Source of the DNA: Bradyrhizobium sp. NAS80.1
Lineage (GTDB): Bacteria; Pseudomonadota; Alphaproteobacteria; Rhizobiales; Xanthobacteraceae
Length of the DNA: 57,991 nt
Direction of reading: 5' to 3'
Assembly: GCF_001908205.1 (NCBI RefSeq)
Contig: NZ_LGHL01000044.1
Span: forward strand, 1-57,991
This document shows positions 33,348 through 42,800 of the stretch, in pieces (within the stretch, counting starts at the first letter, position 1; every line of letters begins with the position of its first letter). The position numbers and the translations under genes were made by a program. A model generated the notes under the pieces. The model saw nothing but the letters and a program-made list of their open reading frames with translations, was not told where the DNA came from and did not search any database.

Positions 33348-34547
33348 TTACGGCGACGGAGAGTAAGAGCCAGGAATGCAGTCTGGCCGCGCCGAAGCTC
33401 CGCCGATAAATCCGAAGAAGCTCGTCTCGAGTTCGGCGCGAACTCTTTGCAAGAGCGTTCTGTCCTCCCCGTCCTTGCCGTCCCTGATCGTGACAGTTGC
33501 GGTCAAGCCGGATACCAGTGGCACGCCGGGCGGCACCTTGTCGATCGCGATCCGGACCGGCACGCGCTGCGCCAAGCGTACCCAGGTGTAAACGGGATCG
33601 ACGTTTGGCAACCCCTGCGTGGAAGCCGCTGCGTTGGATACGCTGACGCCACGCGTCACTGTTGCGATGTGACCCATGATCGGCGCCGAGTAGCCCATCA
33701 GTTTTGCCTCGGCACGGTCACCCACGCACAGGCGGGCCAGCTTGGTCTCCTCGAAATAGCCATCAACCCAGTAGCTGTCCGTGTCGATGATCGAAACGTT
33801 GGTAGCGCCTTCCCGCGCGTAGTCTCCTTCCCGGAGCAGGAGATTGGTGACAATTCCATTCACCGGACTGCGCACTTCAGTGCGCCGCAGGTTGATCTCC
33901 GCTTGCCGGACCTGCTGCTGAGCCGAATCGACGGCGGCCTTTGCCTGCAGCGCATTTCCCTCATAGATCTGCTTCTCTTCGGTGCTGCTCGCCAGATCCG
34001 ACAAACGTCGCCGACGTTCGGACTGCAAATCCTTCACGCTGAGGTCCGCCATCCTTTGCTGCAAGACCGCCTTGTTCGTGCGCAGTGCGACGTCAAAATC
34101 GAAGGGATCAATGACATACAAAAGGTCGCCTTTGTGCACGAATTGGTTGTCGACAATTCGCAGTTCCGTGATTTGACCGGAAATCTGCGGCGCCACACTT
34201 GCCACTTGAACTCGCACACGCCCATCGCGTGTCCAGGGCCCGGCGTTATAATGGTCCCAAGCGACGAGAGCGATCAGCACCGCAACGACTGCGATCCCGG
34301 CTGTAGCCGCCATGCGCAGCAGAAACCGCGCGGTGCGCAAGGCGCCACCTCGCTGCCGTACCACGGACTTGCCGGAGGACGAGACGATCGGTTTGTTGTT
34401 TGGATAACCTTCCGATGCCCTTCGTGCGACGTCGTCGAGCTCACTGGCTTGGCCATCCGATGCGTCACCGACACTCGGCGAAGAGCGCGTGACGGTTGCC
34501 TGCATCTCGTCTTGCTGAACAGCGTCTTCACGAATGGCCGCATCCAT
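33348..34547 (-). CDS. HlyD/EmrA-family periplasmic adaptor (AaeA-like), 399 aa
   Basis: Membrane-fusion protein: cytoplasmic head of about 85 residues, one TM (GIAVVAVLIALVAWDHY), then biotinyl-lipoyl half VASVAPQISGQITELRIVDNQFV, a coiled-coil hairpin (about residues 155-235) and RRTEVRSPVNGIVTNLLL in the second half. It links an inner-membrane pump to the outer membrane. ATG at 34547 has AGAGGAG six bases upstream and is 11 bases after the DUF1656 stop. The unusually long cytoplasmic head is odd for AaeA. Together with the FUSC protein it would export aromatic or organic acids. Confidence 0.9.
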   Translation of the reverse strand: MDAAIREDAVQQDEMQATVTRSSPSVGDASDGQASELDDVARRASEGYPNNKPIVSSSGKSVVRQRGGALRTARFLLRMAATAGIAVVAVLIALVAWDHYNAGPWTRDGRVRVQVASVAPQISGQITELRIVDNQFVHKGDLLYVIDPFDFDVALRTNKAVLQQRMADLSVKDLQSERRRRLSDLASSTEEKQIYEGNALQAKAAVDSAQQQVRQAEINLRRTEVRSPVNGIVTNLLLREGDYAREGATNVSIIDTDSYWVDGYFEETKLARLCVGDRAEAKLMGYSAPIMGHIATVTRGVSVSNAAASTQGLPNVDPVYTWVRLAQRVPVRIAIDKVPPGVPLVSGLTATVTIRDGKDGEDRTLLQRVRAELETSFFGFIGGASARPDCIPGSYSPSP

Positions 34548-34558
34548 GGCCAACTCCT

Positions 34559-34762
34559 CTAGAACAACAGCACCAATAAGCTAAGGATAGTCACGTACAG
34601 ACTGAGCTCAGCAACCGAGGCGTGACTGAACATCTTCGCAAAGCCGACGACATGCAAAAGCGGTCGCAGGACAACGATGAGGACAAGAGCCGCCACCAAA
34701 TAGGTTGCGAACGGGGCGAACAGGACGCCTCCGACCACCAGCTCTGCAAAGGTGTGTACCAT
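34559..34762 (-). CDS. DUF1656 small membrane protein (AaeX-like), 67 aa
   Basis: Two transmembrane helices (VGGVLFAPFATYLVAALVLIV and ELSLYVTILSLLVLLF) in a 67-residue protein, the size and position of AaeX/DUF1656 proteins that sit between FUSC pumps and HlyD adaptors. ATG at 34762 has GGGAGG seven bases upstream and touches the FUSC stop (TGATG). Role in the pump is not known. Confidence 0.85.
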   Translation of the reverse strand: MVHTFAELVVGGVLFAPFATYLVAALVLIVVLRPLLHVVGFAKMFSHASVAELSLYVTILSLLVLLF

Positions 34763-36702
34763 CAGGTTGCCTCCTGGGAGAAGTCGACGCCGCTGCCCCG
34801 ATCCAGGATCTTGCTTGTCAGGATTAGGCACGCAGCAGCGTCTGCCTCGATCGAGTCTGTCTGTGGGGCCATTTCACGCACCCGGCGCGCAATAGTGCGC
34901 AGGGTCGGCGTATCTCGCTCGACGATCGCCGCGCGCGCTTCATCTGCCGATGTTGCAAGTGGCCCATCGGTGAACTGCATCAGCTTCGCATTGCAAAGCC
35001 GAACCATCGCCGATTGGTCGAAGCAGGAGAGCATTTCCGCGAGGGCGCGACTGTCCTGCGCTCCTCCAACGGCCAGAAATTGCCCGATTCGCGAAGCGTC
35101 CCGGAACGTTGCCTCTTCCGGAGCTTCTCTATTGTGCTCGGCCGGCTCCTGCAGCTCGTTGCGGGCCTCCGCGAGCAGCCGCATCCGGCGCTCGCGATCG
35201 GAGACGGGCGGAATTAGCGTCTGTGCCGCAAGCAACAGCGAAGCCGCCGCCACAAGAAATAGAGAGGTGAAGAGGAAGCTTTGCGGATTATAGGTCTGCG
35301 GATTGCTCGGTGCCAAGATAATCGGGATGAAAAGCAGATTGACGCGACCGAGTGATGACCACAGAAGGTTTTGTGACTTCATGAGAACGGCTGCGCCGAC
35401 CGTAAAGGGAGCCATGGCGATCGCCAACAGGGGAAAGGCGTCGGCGCCATTGAGGATGAAGAACTCGAGTATGCCGGTCAGGACAGCAGCGATCGGCGTA
35501 CCAACAAGCGTGATGGCGGTGAAGCCGCGCGCGTTCGGTGCTGTCGCTCCCAATCCGATTATCAGCGCAACAAAGGACAGCGAAACACTCGCCGCAGGCC
35601 ATCCGGCCCAAACGTAGACAATCGAGGCAATTGCAAGCCATAGAGCGGCGCGGACACCACTTTCAACTGCAGTTCTGTAGGATCGATACAAGGGGGCGCG
35701 CCAGGCCCTCAGTGGCCATCGCGCCGACCTCAGGGCTAGCAGATCCTGGCGAACCTCTTCATCCCCACGCAGAAATTCTCGGGCTGCCCATGCCGAAGCT
35801 TCGGTCTCAACGTCACGTACACGTTTCTGTCCCGCCACGAGTTCCGGCAGCCGCTGCGCCGGCAAGCCGGAATCGTCCGCTCGCTCGATTGCAGCTCTTG
35901 CCTGGTCGCAAGCCGTGTCATCGACATCAACAGGGCCGTTGTTCAAGATCCGGGCTGCCTGCAATTCAGCAATCAACCCGACCGCCACGCTGCGGGCGGC
36001 GACGCTTCTGACGGAGCCGCTGCTCGACTCGAGAGCCACGCTCGCGATCTCGGGACGGAGCGCAACGATTTCCCGAAGTAGCGTCAGGAATGTAGTCGAG
36101 TTGTCTGGTTTGCCGCGGAAGGTTCCGCTCGCATACTCGCGAACGCGGCGACGGATCGCCGCGAGTTGCACCATGAGTCGCGGATGACGGTCGGGGGTAT
36201 ACATCAATGTATTTATGACCGCCATCGACAGAATGCCGACAGCGATCGCGGCGCCGCGCGCCACGCCGGATTCAAACACGTGCTGCGGGGTGTCGATCTG
36301 CTGTGTCGCAATTATTGCAACGGTGTAGCCGGACAATACCGCGGCATAGGCCCGATAGCCGTCCAAAAGGTTCGCCGCAAAGACGCAAATGCCAATCCAC
36401 ACCGCAAATGCTGCGAGGATCAGATCTCTCGCCTGGGAGAAGAGTCCGGTGATTGCGATTGATGCTGTCACGCCCACAATAGTGCCGAACAAGCGAAAGC
36501 CTGCCTTGTCCAGCGCCTGACCGCGGGTCGGTTCGGCAAGAATTCCGACGGTAACCGCCGCCGAGGCCGGGGCTTCAAGCTGCAGCCAAAAACTCACGAA
36601 CAAGGCCAGGAGCATAGCCAGCCAAACGCGGATGGCAAAGGTCCATGAACTGACCGGAATCTTCGCTACAGTGAACGGCTGCTCTGCTACTGTCGTGACC
36701 AC
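34762..36702 (-). CDS. FUSC-family aromatic acid exporter (AaeB-like), 646 aa
   Basis: Fusaric-acid-resistance-type inner-membrane pump with two blocks of about five TM helices (residues about 20-180 and 345-490), each with the FUSC signature (PTRGQALDKAGFRLFGTIVG; ATAPNARGFTAITLVGTP), and a cytoplasmic domain after each. Starts at GTG 36702 with GAGG six bases upstream. It is 41 bases after the winged-helix gene and overlaps DUF1656. The gene order pump-X-adaptor is reversed relative to E. coli aaeXAB. Confidence 0.88.
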   Translation of the reverse strand: MVTTVAEQPFTVAKIPVSSWTFAIRVWLAMLLALFVSFWLQLEAPASAAVTVGILAEPTRGQALDKAGFRLFGTIVGVTASIAITGLFSQARDLILAAFAVWIGICVFAANLLDGYRAYAAVLSGYTVAIIATQQIDTPQHVFESGVARGAAIAVGILSMAVINTLMYTPDRHPRLMVQLAAIRRRVREYASGTFRGKPDNSTTFLTLLREIVALRPEIASVALESSSGSVRSVAARSVAVGLIAELQAARILNNGPVDVDDTACDQARAAIERADDSGLPAQRLPELVAGQKRVRDVETEASAWAAREFLRGDEEVRQDLLALRSARWPLRAWRAPLYRSYRTAVESGVRAALWLAIASIVYVWAGWPAASVSLSFVALIIGLGATAPNARGFTAITLVGTPIAAVLTGILEFFILNGADAFPLLAIAMAPFTVGAAVLMKSQNLLWSSLGRVNLLFIPIILAPSNPQTYNPQSFLFTSLFLVAAASLLLAAQTLIPPVSDRERRMRLLAEARNELQEPAEHNREAPEEATFRDASRIGQFLAVGGAQDSRALAEMLSCFDQSAMVRLCNAKLMQFTDGPLATSADEARAAIVERDTPTLRTIARRVREMAPQTDSIEADAAACLILTSKILDRGSGVDFSQEAT

Positions 36703-36743
36703 GCTAAAGCCTCACCGAATTTTTCGGATGCTTCCACTCGCGC

Positions 36744-37214
36744 TCAGTTCTCGTGTCCCGACACCTCGACCGAGGCGACGAAGCGGTAGCCACGTCCGGG
36801 GATGTTGACGATGAACCGATGCCCGTCGCGGCCGTCGCGAAGAGCGCGACGCAATGCGGACATGTGGACCGTCAGGTTGGCAGGCTCGACAAAGACATTT
36901 GGCCAAACCCGAGCCATCAAGTCCTGCTTGCTGACCAGCTGACCGCGGCGTTCAAGCAGAGCAATCAGGATCTCCAGAGCGCGGCTTCCGAGGGACACGG
37001 GCTTGTCGCCCTCCCGCAAAAGAAACTGCGTCGGAAGCAGGCAGAACGGCCCGAACAAAACTTTGGCTTGAGCGGCGCCAGCCGATCCGATTTGTTTCTC
37101 GGAGAATGGCTTGTCCGCACCCGGCGTTTGAACAGCGCGTTCCACGTCAAGTCCCGGTTCGGGATCAAATTGCGCCAAGCCTCTGAAAGCTGCAGTCGAT
37201 CCTGATGCGCGCAT
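36744..37214 (-). CDS. Winged-helix transcriptional regulator, OmpR DNA-binding type without receiver, 156 aa
   Basis: The C-terminal 100 residues are a Trans_reg_C domain ([69 protein letters not shown]). The N-terminal 50 residues are low-complexity and there is no receiver domain or phospho-Asp. Such regulators often head efflux or ATPase/TPR operons. ATG 37214 has GAGG five bases before; a longer frame to 37271 is possible. It is the first gene of the AaeAB-like operon and likely controls it. Confidence 0.82.
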   Translation of the reverse strand: MRASGSTAAFRGLAQFDPEPGLDVERAVQTPGADKPFSEKQIGSAGAAQAKVLFGPFCLLPTQFLLREGDKPVSLGSRALEILIALLERRGQLVSKQDLMARVWPNVFVEPANLTVHMSALRRALRDGRDGHRFIVNIPGRGYRFVASVEVSGHEN

Positions 37215-37599
37215 TATGACCTCGCGTGCTTTGGCAGGGCTGGTCCCCGCAAAGGTGCTCGTAAGGCGCAATTTGATGGTTTGCAGTGCGGCGGGCTATT
37301 GCACCGGGGTGGCACGCAACGACAGATTTGGTTGCGTTGCCTAAACCTAGATTTACAAGCGGCGTGATTCAATCGGGTGCAGTGACATTGTGAGTGCTAT
37401 GGCAGGATCAAGGACGCCGCAGGCTAGATCATTTCGCGATGACACCGCATGGTGCATATCAAAATGATCGCCCACGGTGATCTTCGTGAAGCTACCCACG
37501 CGTCTGCGCGGCGCATCGTGATCGATAAACCGACGTATATTGGATGTATCCGACTTCGGTAATGCGAACATCCCTCAGCACACTCGCGCCATACCCGCG

Positions 37600-37777
37600 T
37601 ACAATAGAGTCAGCGGCCCCTCTGCGGTAACGATTCAATCGATGCGGACCGCCTAGTGCACAGCAGCCCGCTCTTTGTTTGCTCCGGCACGCAGTGCCGG
37701 GAATCGCAGCGGAACCGGACCCGCGAGCCGGCAGTTGCAAGAACAGGTCGGCGGCGTAGCGCCCGCCGGCCTTTTTT
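37600..37777 (+). ncRNA. Candidate small RNA ending at an intrinsic terminator
   Basis: The 630-base gap 37215-37845 has no supported gene but does carry structure. CCGGCAC-GCA-GTGCCGG is a perfect hairpin at about 37684-37700, followed by a CCGG...CCGG stem and then the terminator at 37746-37777. A -10-like TACAAT at 37600-37605 is a weak start. The RNA would run on the plus strand toward the FixJ-type gene. No identity is claimed. Confidence 0.4.
37746..37777 (+). terminator. Strong intrinsic terminator
   Basis: GGTCGGCGG (37746-37754) pairs with CCGCCGGCC (37763-37771), nine pairs including one G-U, with an 8-base loop, followed directly by TTTTTT (37772-37777). No annotated plus-strand gene precedes it, hence the small-RNA proposal. 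Confidence 0.8.
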
Positions 37778-37845
37778 GTTTGCCAGGAGATCACGCAACT
37801 GGGGGATATTTGACCGTGCGAATGGCACGCCCCGCAAGGGCCAGC

Positions 37846-38481
37846 TCAGGAGCGTTGCGACGTATTGGGCACCAGCTTGAGCTTGTCAGCCATTCGGCCG
37901 AGTTCGGGAAGCGAACCGGCCTGCATCTTCTGCATCGCCCTGCTGCGATGCACTTTCACCGTGGCCTCAGCGATGCCGATCTCATGGGCAATCTGTTTGC
38001 TCAAGCGGCCGCGAGCAACCTGGATCACGATCTCGCGCTCCCTGGGGCTTAGCGACCCGAAACGCTCCCTGAGAACGGCCAGGTCCTTGTCATTTTCCCG
38101 CCGTTCACGGTCGCGAGAGAGGCCGAGCTGAATGGCGTCGAGGAGATCCTGATCGCGGAACGGCTTGGTCAGAAACTCGATGGCACCTCTCTTCATCGCT
38201 TGCACGGACATTGGGATGTCGCCATGCCCGGTGATGAAGATGATCGGAATCTCCCTGTTTGCTGCGGCGAGTTCGCGCTGAAGATCGAGGCCGCTTTGGC
38301 CGGGCAACCTGATGTCGAGCACCAGGCAGTTGGGGCAATCCGGTGGATCGGATTTGAGGAAATCGGAAATTGACGCAAATAGCTGAACATTAATGCCGAG
38401 CGATCGCAGCAGGCGTCCAACAGACGCGCGAAGATCCGGATCGTCGTCGATGACCAACACGGTGGAGGTTGCGTCAGACAT
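37846..38481 (-). CDS. FixJ/NodW-type response regulator, 211 aa
   Basis: Receiver domain with acidic pair (VIDDDPDLR), phospho-acceptor D56 (CLVLDIRLPG), conserved T84 region (FITGHGD) and K106 (FLTKPF), then a LuxR-type helix-turn-helix (LSPREREIVIQVARGRLSKQ, ATVKVHRSRAMQKM). It would activate transcription when phosphorylated. No histidine kinase gene is adjacent on the same strand; the nearest is the large hybrid kinase at 39878-46183, which may be its partner. Length is normal for the family. Confidence 0.92.
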   Translation of the reverse strand: MSDATSTVLVIDDDPDLRASVGRLLRSLGINVQLFASISDFLKSDPPDCPNCLVLDIRLPGQSGLDLQRELAAANREIPIIFITGHGDIPMSVQAMKRGAIEFLTKPFRDQDLLDAIQLGLSRDRERRENDKDLAVLRERFGSLSPREREIVIQVARGRLSKQIAHEIGIAEATVKVHRSRAMQKMQAGSLPELGRMADKLKLVPNTSQRS

Positions 38482-38716
38482 CGCTGCTGCTCGAAAAAGA
38501 TCGCGAAAATCAGCCTTTGTCTAGGTTTGCGGCCAGATCGCGCATTTTTAGTCCTAATCCTGGAACCTGAACAGCCCCATTTTTTTCCCAGAGGATGCGC
38601 GCGGGGTACACCAAAGTTTACGCACGCTGACACAGCTCGCCTTCGTCAGACGCACTTTCGGCTGAAGTTCCATCTACGACTGGCAGGATAGCAGCTGAGT
38701 GATGCTGCCCATCAGC

Positions 38717-38932
38717 TCACGCACTCCACTCGCGTTCAGCGACAGCAACCGATCGAGCGCACACCTCGGCCGCATCATCGCGCGAAGCCTTCTCAGCTCG
38801 CCGCTCGTAGTCGTCGGCAAGCGCCTTGAGCTGACCCGCAATCGCCTGGTCAGTCATGGTCTTCGCGGTGCGGAGCAACGTCTGCGCTGTCTTCAGATAT
38901 TCCTTGCCTCGTTGTGAGATCTGAAGGGTCAT
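38717..38932 (-). CDS. Small helical hypothetical protein, 71 aa
   Basis: MTLQISQRGKEYLKTAQTLL and DQAIAGQLKALADDYERRAEKA: an amphipathic helical, charged protein without membrane segment. ATG 38932 has GAGGG four bases upstream and overlaps the stop of the upstream gene (ATGA), so the two are coupled. I recall similar short proteins in Bradyrhizobium; no function. Confidence 0.6.
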   Translation of the reverse strand: MTLQISQRGKEYLKTAQTLLRTAKTMTDQAIAGQLKALADDYERRAEKASRDDAAEVCARSVAVAEREWSA

Positions 38933-39150
38933 GACGCCCTCGCGCGGTTCTCGGGCGACTGCTCGAAGGCGATTTGGAGCCAGCCCATCCAATTGCGGTC
39001 ATTTTGACGGCGCGCTTTGAAGCGATCGACGCACTTCCTGGAACAAAGCGGGGTTCGCCACGAATAATGCCGGACGAGCCCAAACTTGCCATCACAGACT
39101 GCGCATCGTGTTCCTCTGTCAGACCCGTGACTTTCCAAGCGGTAAGGCAT
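38929..39150 (-). CDS. Small Cys-rich (zinc-ribbon-like) protein, 73 aa
   Basis: RCAVCDGKFGLVRHYSWRTP then LCSRKCVDRF gives CxxC-N16-CxxxC with a His between, a likely zinc-binding finger, followed by a basic FKARRQNDRNW segment. AGGAGA precedes the ATG at 39150 by six bases. Its stop overlaps the start of the 71-aa protein. Function unknown; RNA or DNA binding is a guess from the basic patch. Confidence 0.62.
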   Translation of the reverse strand: MPYRLESHGSDRGTRCAVCDGKFGLVRHYSWRTPLCSRKCVDRFKARRQNDRNWMGWLQIAFEQSPENRARAS

Positions 39151-39519
39151 TGTTCTCTCCTCTTGGCCTGTGCGAATTACGGACGCATGCAGACTAAGAG
39201 GATCATCACCAGCACCTCAATTGAGCGCAGGTCGATGTCGGGCATCCAAAGGGGGCAGTACGACGATACGAAGGCTTATGGCGCTTGGACTTGATCCCAG
39301 AGGCCGCCGGGTATGATCTAGCGACCACGCTCGTCCAACTGAAGTTCTCGATCACAAGCCCTGTCGGCCCAGCTTCGCAATTGTCGTCAAGGTAAGCCAA
39401 AGTTTATGGGGCATCGGCATTGCACTGGTGGCATTCTCGCCCACATCGGGCAATTCCATGCAGAGCGTCGGCATAGTTGGCTGCCCGCACAACGGGTCCA
39501 GCGAATGGCCAAAGGCGGC
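39151..39519. other. Intergenic region between two signalling units
   Basis: Promoter space for the divergent Cys-rich gene and response regulator. I see no gene, terminator or clear dyad. An in-frame extension of the response regulator to 39406 exists but has no ribosome site. Confidence 0.4.
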
Positions 39520-39894
39520 ATGATGAAAAATGTACTGGTGTCGGTCGTTGATGATGACCAGTTCTTTCGTGAGTCCATGTGCAGGCTCATGAGATCGCTC
39601 GGCTATGCGGCCGACTTTTTCTCGTCTGCAGCGGAATTTCTCGCGTCCCCGCGCCTCGCCGAAACAGCCTGCCTGATCGCCGACATCCAGATGCCGGCCA
39701 TGACCGGGCTCGAACTCTACCGACGCCTTATCGACACGGGCCAGGCGATTCCGACGATCCTCGTGACTGGGTTTCCCAATGACGTTGACCGGGCTCGCGC
39801 CCTAAATGATGGGGTCGTATGTTACCTGCGCAAGCCGGTGGATGATGAGCATCTCGCGCAATGCGTTCGCGACGCTCTCAGACCCGCGGGCTAG
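39520..39894 (+). CDS. Receiver-only response regulator, 124 aa
   Basis: A single receiver domain with no output domain: VVDDDQFFRESM (acidic pair), phospho-acceptor D55 in CLIADIQMPAMTG, T in LVTGFPND, K105 in YLRKPVDDE. CheY-like proteins of this kind pass phosphate between kinases or act by direct binding. AAAGGCGG lies just upstream; the second Met at 39523 is equally possible. The last 17 bases overlap the 3' end of the large hybrid kinase on the other strand, and the two are probably partners (inference). Confidence 0.88.
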   Translation: MMKNVLVSVVDDDQFFRESMCRLMRSLGYAADFFSSAAEFLASPRLAETACLIADIQMPAMTGLELYRRLIDTGQAIPTILVTGFPNDVDRARALNDGVVCYLRKPVDDEHLAQCVRDALRPAG

Positions 39895-42800
39895 CCTGAA
39901 GAGGAGTCGTGATCTCTCTTTCGGTGCCGGGCAAGATGAACTGAAATACGGCGCCGCGAGGCTCGTTGGCCTCCGCCCACAGCTTCCCTCCATGAGCATC
40001 GACGATGGAGCGGCAAATCGACAACCCCATGCCTGTTCCACTGGACTTAGTGGTGTAGAAGGCGTCGAAGACCCGATCGAAATTCGCTGGATCAATGCCC
40101 GGCCCAGAATCGCGCACGGCCACGAGGGCGCCTGCCTGGTCCTGCTCGGTACTGATCAACAGCTCTCTCGGCCCCTCCTCAACCGAGCTCATTGCTTCAG
40201 CCGCGTTGAGAACCAGGTTCAACATGACTTGTTGCAGCTGGACGCGATCCCCCAGAACCGGACGTAATCCCTCCGCAAGCCGGATCTGGACCGATACGCC
40301 ATTCCTGACGGTCACGCTTTTCGCCAATACAATCACTTCGTTGATTGCCGCGTTGAGATCAAAGCGCTCCTTTCGCGGCGGCGCTTTCTTGATTTGCTCT
40401 CGGATGCGATCGATGATGTCTCCGGATCGATCTGCGTCCGCAACCACTCCGGAGAGCGCTTCCCTGACCTCGCCCAGGTCCGGCGGCTGCATTTTCAGAA
40501 AATTCTGGGCCGCCCGGGCATTGTTGCGCGCACTGGCGATCGGTTGCGCGATCTCGTGAGAGAGCGAGGCTGCCAATTCTCCCATCATGCTCACGCGGTT
40601 CATGTGGGCGAAATCCGCTTCCATCTGCTGCAACCGCGCCAATGCTTGGGTGCGATCCTCGATGTCCGTATTGGTGCCATACCACGCAACGACCCTTCCT
40701 GTGTCGTCGCGCAACGGCTCCGCACGAGCCAGGAACCAACGATACGATCCGTCATGGCGGCGCATGCGGGCTTCTATTTCTCCGGGCTTTTCAGATGCAA
40801 GCAATTGCCGCCAGATATCATTCACGCGCGGAAGGTCTTCGGGATGGAACGATCCGGCCCATTGCCAACCTAGTACTTGATCAAGGGAGACCCCCACGTA
40901 GTCGAGCCACCGTTTGTTGAAGTACTCGACGGAGCCGTCGGCTCTGGCGCGCCAGGCAGCAACCGGAATTGACTCAAGGGTTTGTTGCACGTGCCTCACG
41001 TTGGCCAACTCCGCCTCGCTTCGTCGCAAGGCACTTTCGGCTGTCTTCAGGTCCTGGATATCCGTGCTGGTGCCATACCAAGCGACAATCGCTCCTGCCT
41101 CGTCGCGCACAGGCTCGGCACGAATGAGGAACCAGCGATACGATCCATCGGAGCCGCGCATGCGGGCTTCGGCTTCGCCCGGTTTTTCGGATGCCAGTGT
41201 TTGTTGCCAGGCGTCCCGCAGGCGCGGAGCGTCGTCGGGATGGATCAAAGCAAAAGCAAGCCACTGCCAACCCAGCGCTTGCTCAAGCGAGATCCCGGTG
41301 TAGTCGAGCCAACGTTTGTTGACGTACTCGATGACGCCGTCAGCCCTGGCGCGCCAGGCCATCGCTGGGATCGAATCGAGCGTTGCCTGTAGCTGCAGCG
41401 CCTGTTCCGCGCGCTTGCGCTCAGTCAAATCGAGTACGAATGCAACGCCCATATCACCCCCTTCCTTGAACATCGCGGCACCAAGGAGCACGGGAACGCG
41501 GCTGCCATCCTTCCGGAAATATTCTTTCTCGAAGGGCTGAACGATTCCGGTGGAGCTCAGTTCGGCCCAGATACGCTTGTCGAACTCGACCCACTCCGGC
41601 GGAGTCAGCTCGGCTAAGCGCAGGCGGCCCGAAACCAGATCCTCACGGTCATATCCGATGATACGTAGAAACGCGTCATTGGCTTCAACAATCCGCCGTT
41701 CGCGAGCGTCGCCAATGAATATCCCGATGATGTTGGCATCGACCAAACGTCTAATCTTTCGTTCCCGATCCGCGAGATCGTCATAAAGCCGCGAATTTTC
41801 GAGCGAAATTGCCGCCTGTGATGCAAGCACCTTCAATAAAGCAACGCGATCGGGCGTGAAAACGTTCGGCGCCAGTTTGTTTTCGAGGTAGAGAATCGCT
41901 GTGAGCTTTCCCTGATTGATCAACGGCAAGCTGAGAACAGAACGGACACGACTCTGAAGAAGATAGGGATCGGAAAATGCTTGCTGAGATAGGGCGTCGT
42001 CGAGAATCACCGTCTCATGCGTGCGCGTTCCATAGCGAACCAGCGACTCCGGCAACGCGGCTGTGCTGTAGAGCCCGTCGCGCAGGTGCACGGTTACATT
42101 CGCTCCACTGGCGATCGCATCTGCCTGTATCTGCAGCTCATCACCTCGCGGAACGATCAGAAGACCGCGTTCGGCGCCGGCGTGCTTGATGGCTGTGCGC
42201 ATAAGTTTGTCGATGAGGTTTTCCAGAACAATCTCGCCAGAGAGCGCCTGCGAGACTTCGATCATCGTTGCGAGATCGAGATGTTCGACCGGTGCCTCGA
42301 TCGTACCCGTTGGAGCCCACGCGCGTCCGTTCTGCCTCAACCGCGGATGGAGTTGGTCGAGTTGCCGCACCTTTCCGTCGGCGCCCCAGCGCAGATAGCC
42401 CCGCCGCGCGTTTTCCAGGTAGTGATGCGCAACCTCCTCGAGGCCGCGCGCCGCGTAAAAGCGGGCAGCCAGTTCGCAGGCGAGCGCCTCGTTGTGGACA
42501 AAGCCGTTGGTACGTGCAGAGACGATGGCGCGCTCGTAAAGGTCCATGGCCTCAAGCGGACGCCCCTCGATCCGGGCAATCTCGGCGCCGACCAGCGCTG
42601 CACGATCCGCGAAATTTTCAGGACAATTCGCCGCCAACGCCCGAAGCTCTCGCTGGTGCGCGCCAAGTGCTTCTTGATGCATGGCGTGGGGGTCGGGACC
42701 CGCGGGCTCGCACAGTGCGGCGCGGCACAGGCCAGCATAGAAATGGCATTCGGCCTTCTGCAGCGGAAAGAGGGACAGCGTGGGGGCTGTCGCGTACCAT

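Noticed and set aside
33132..34562. 476-codon open frame opposite the HlyD-type adaptor
   Set aside because: No start signal and no motif; the adaptor and DUF1656 genes account for the sequence.
37353..37571. 72-codon frame in the gap before the FixJ-type gene
   Set aside because: No ribosome site and no motif; the gap is better explained by the RNA and terminator signals.
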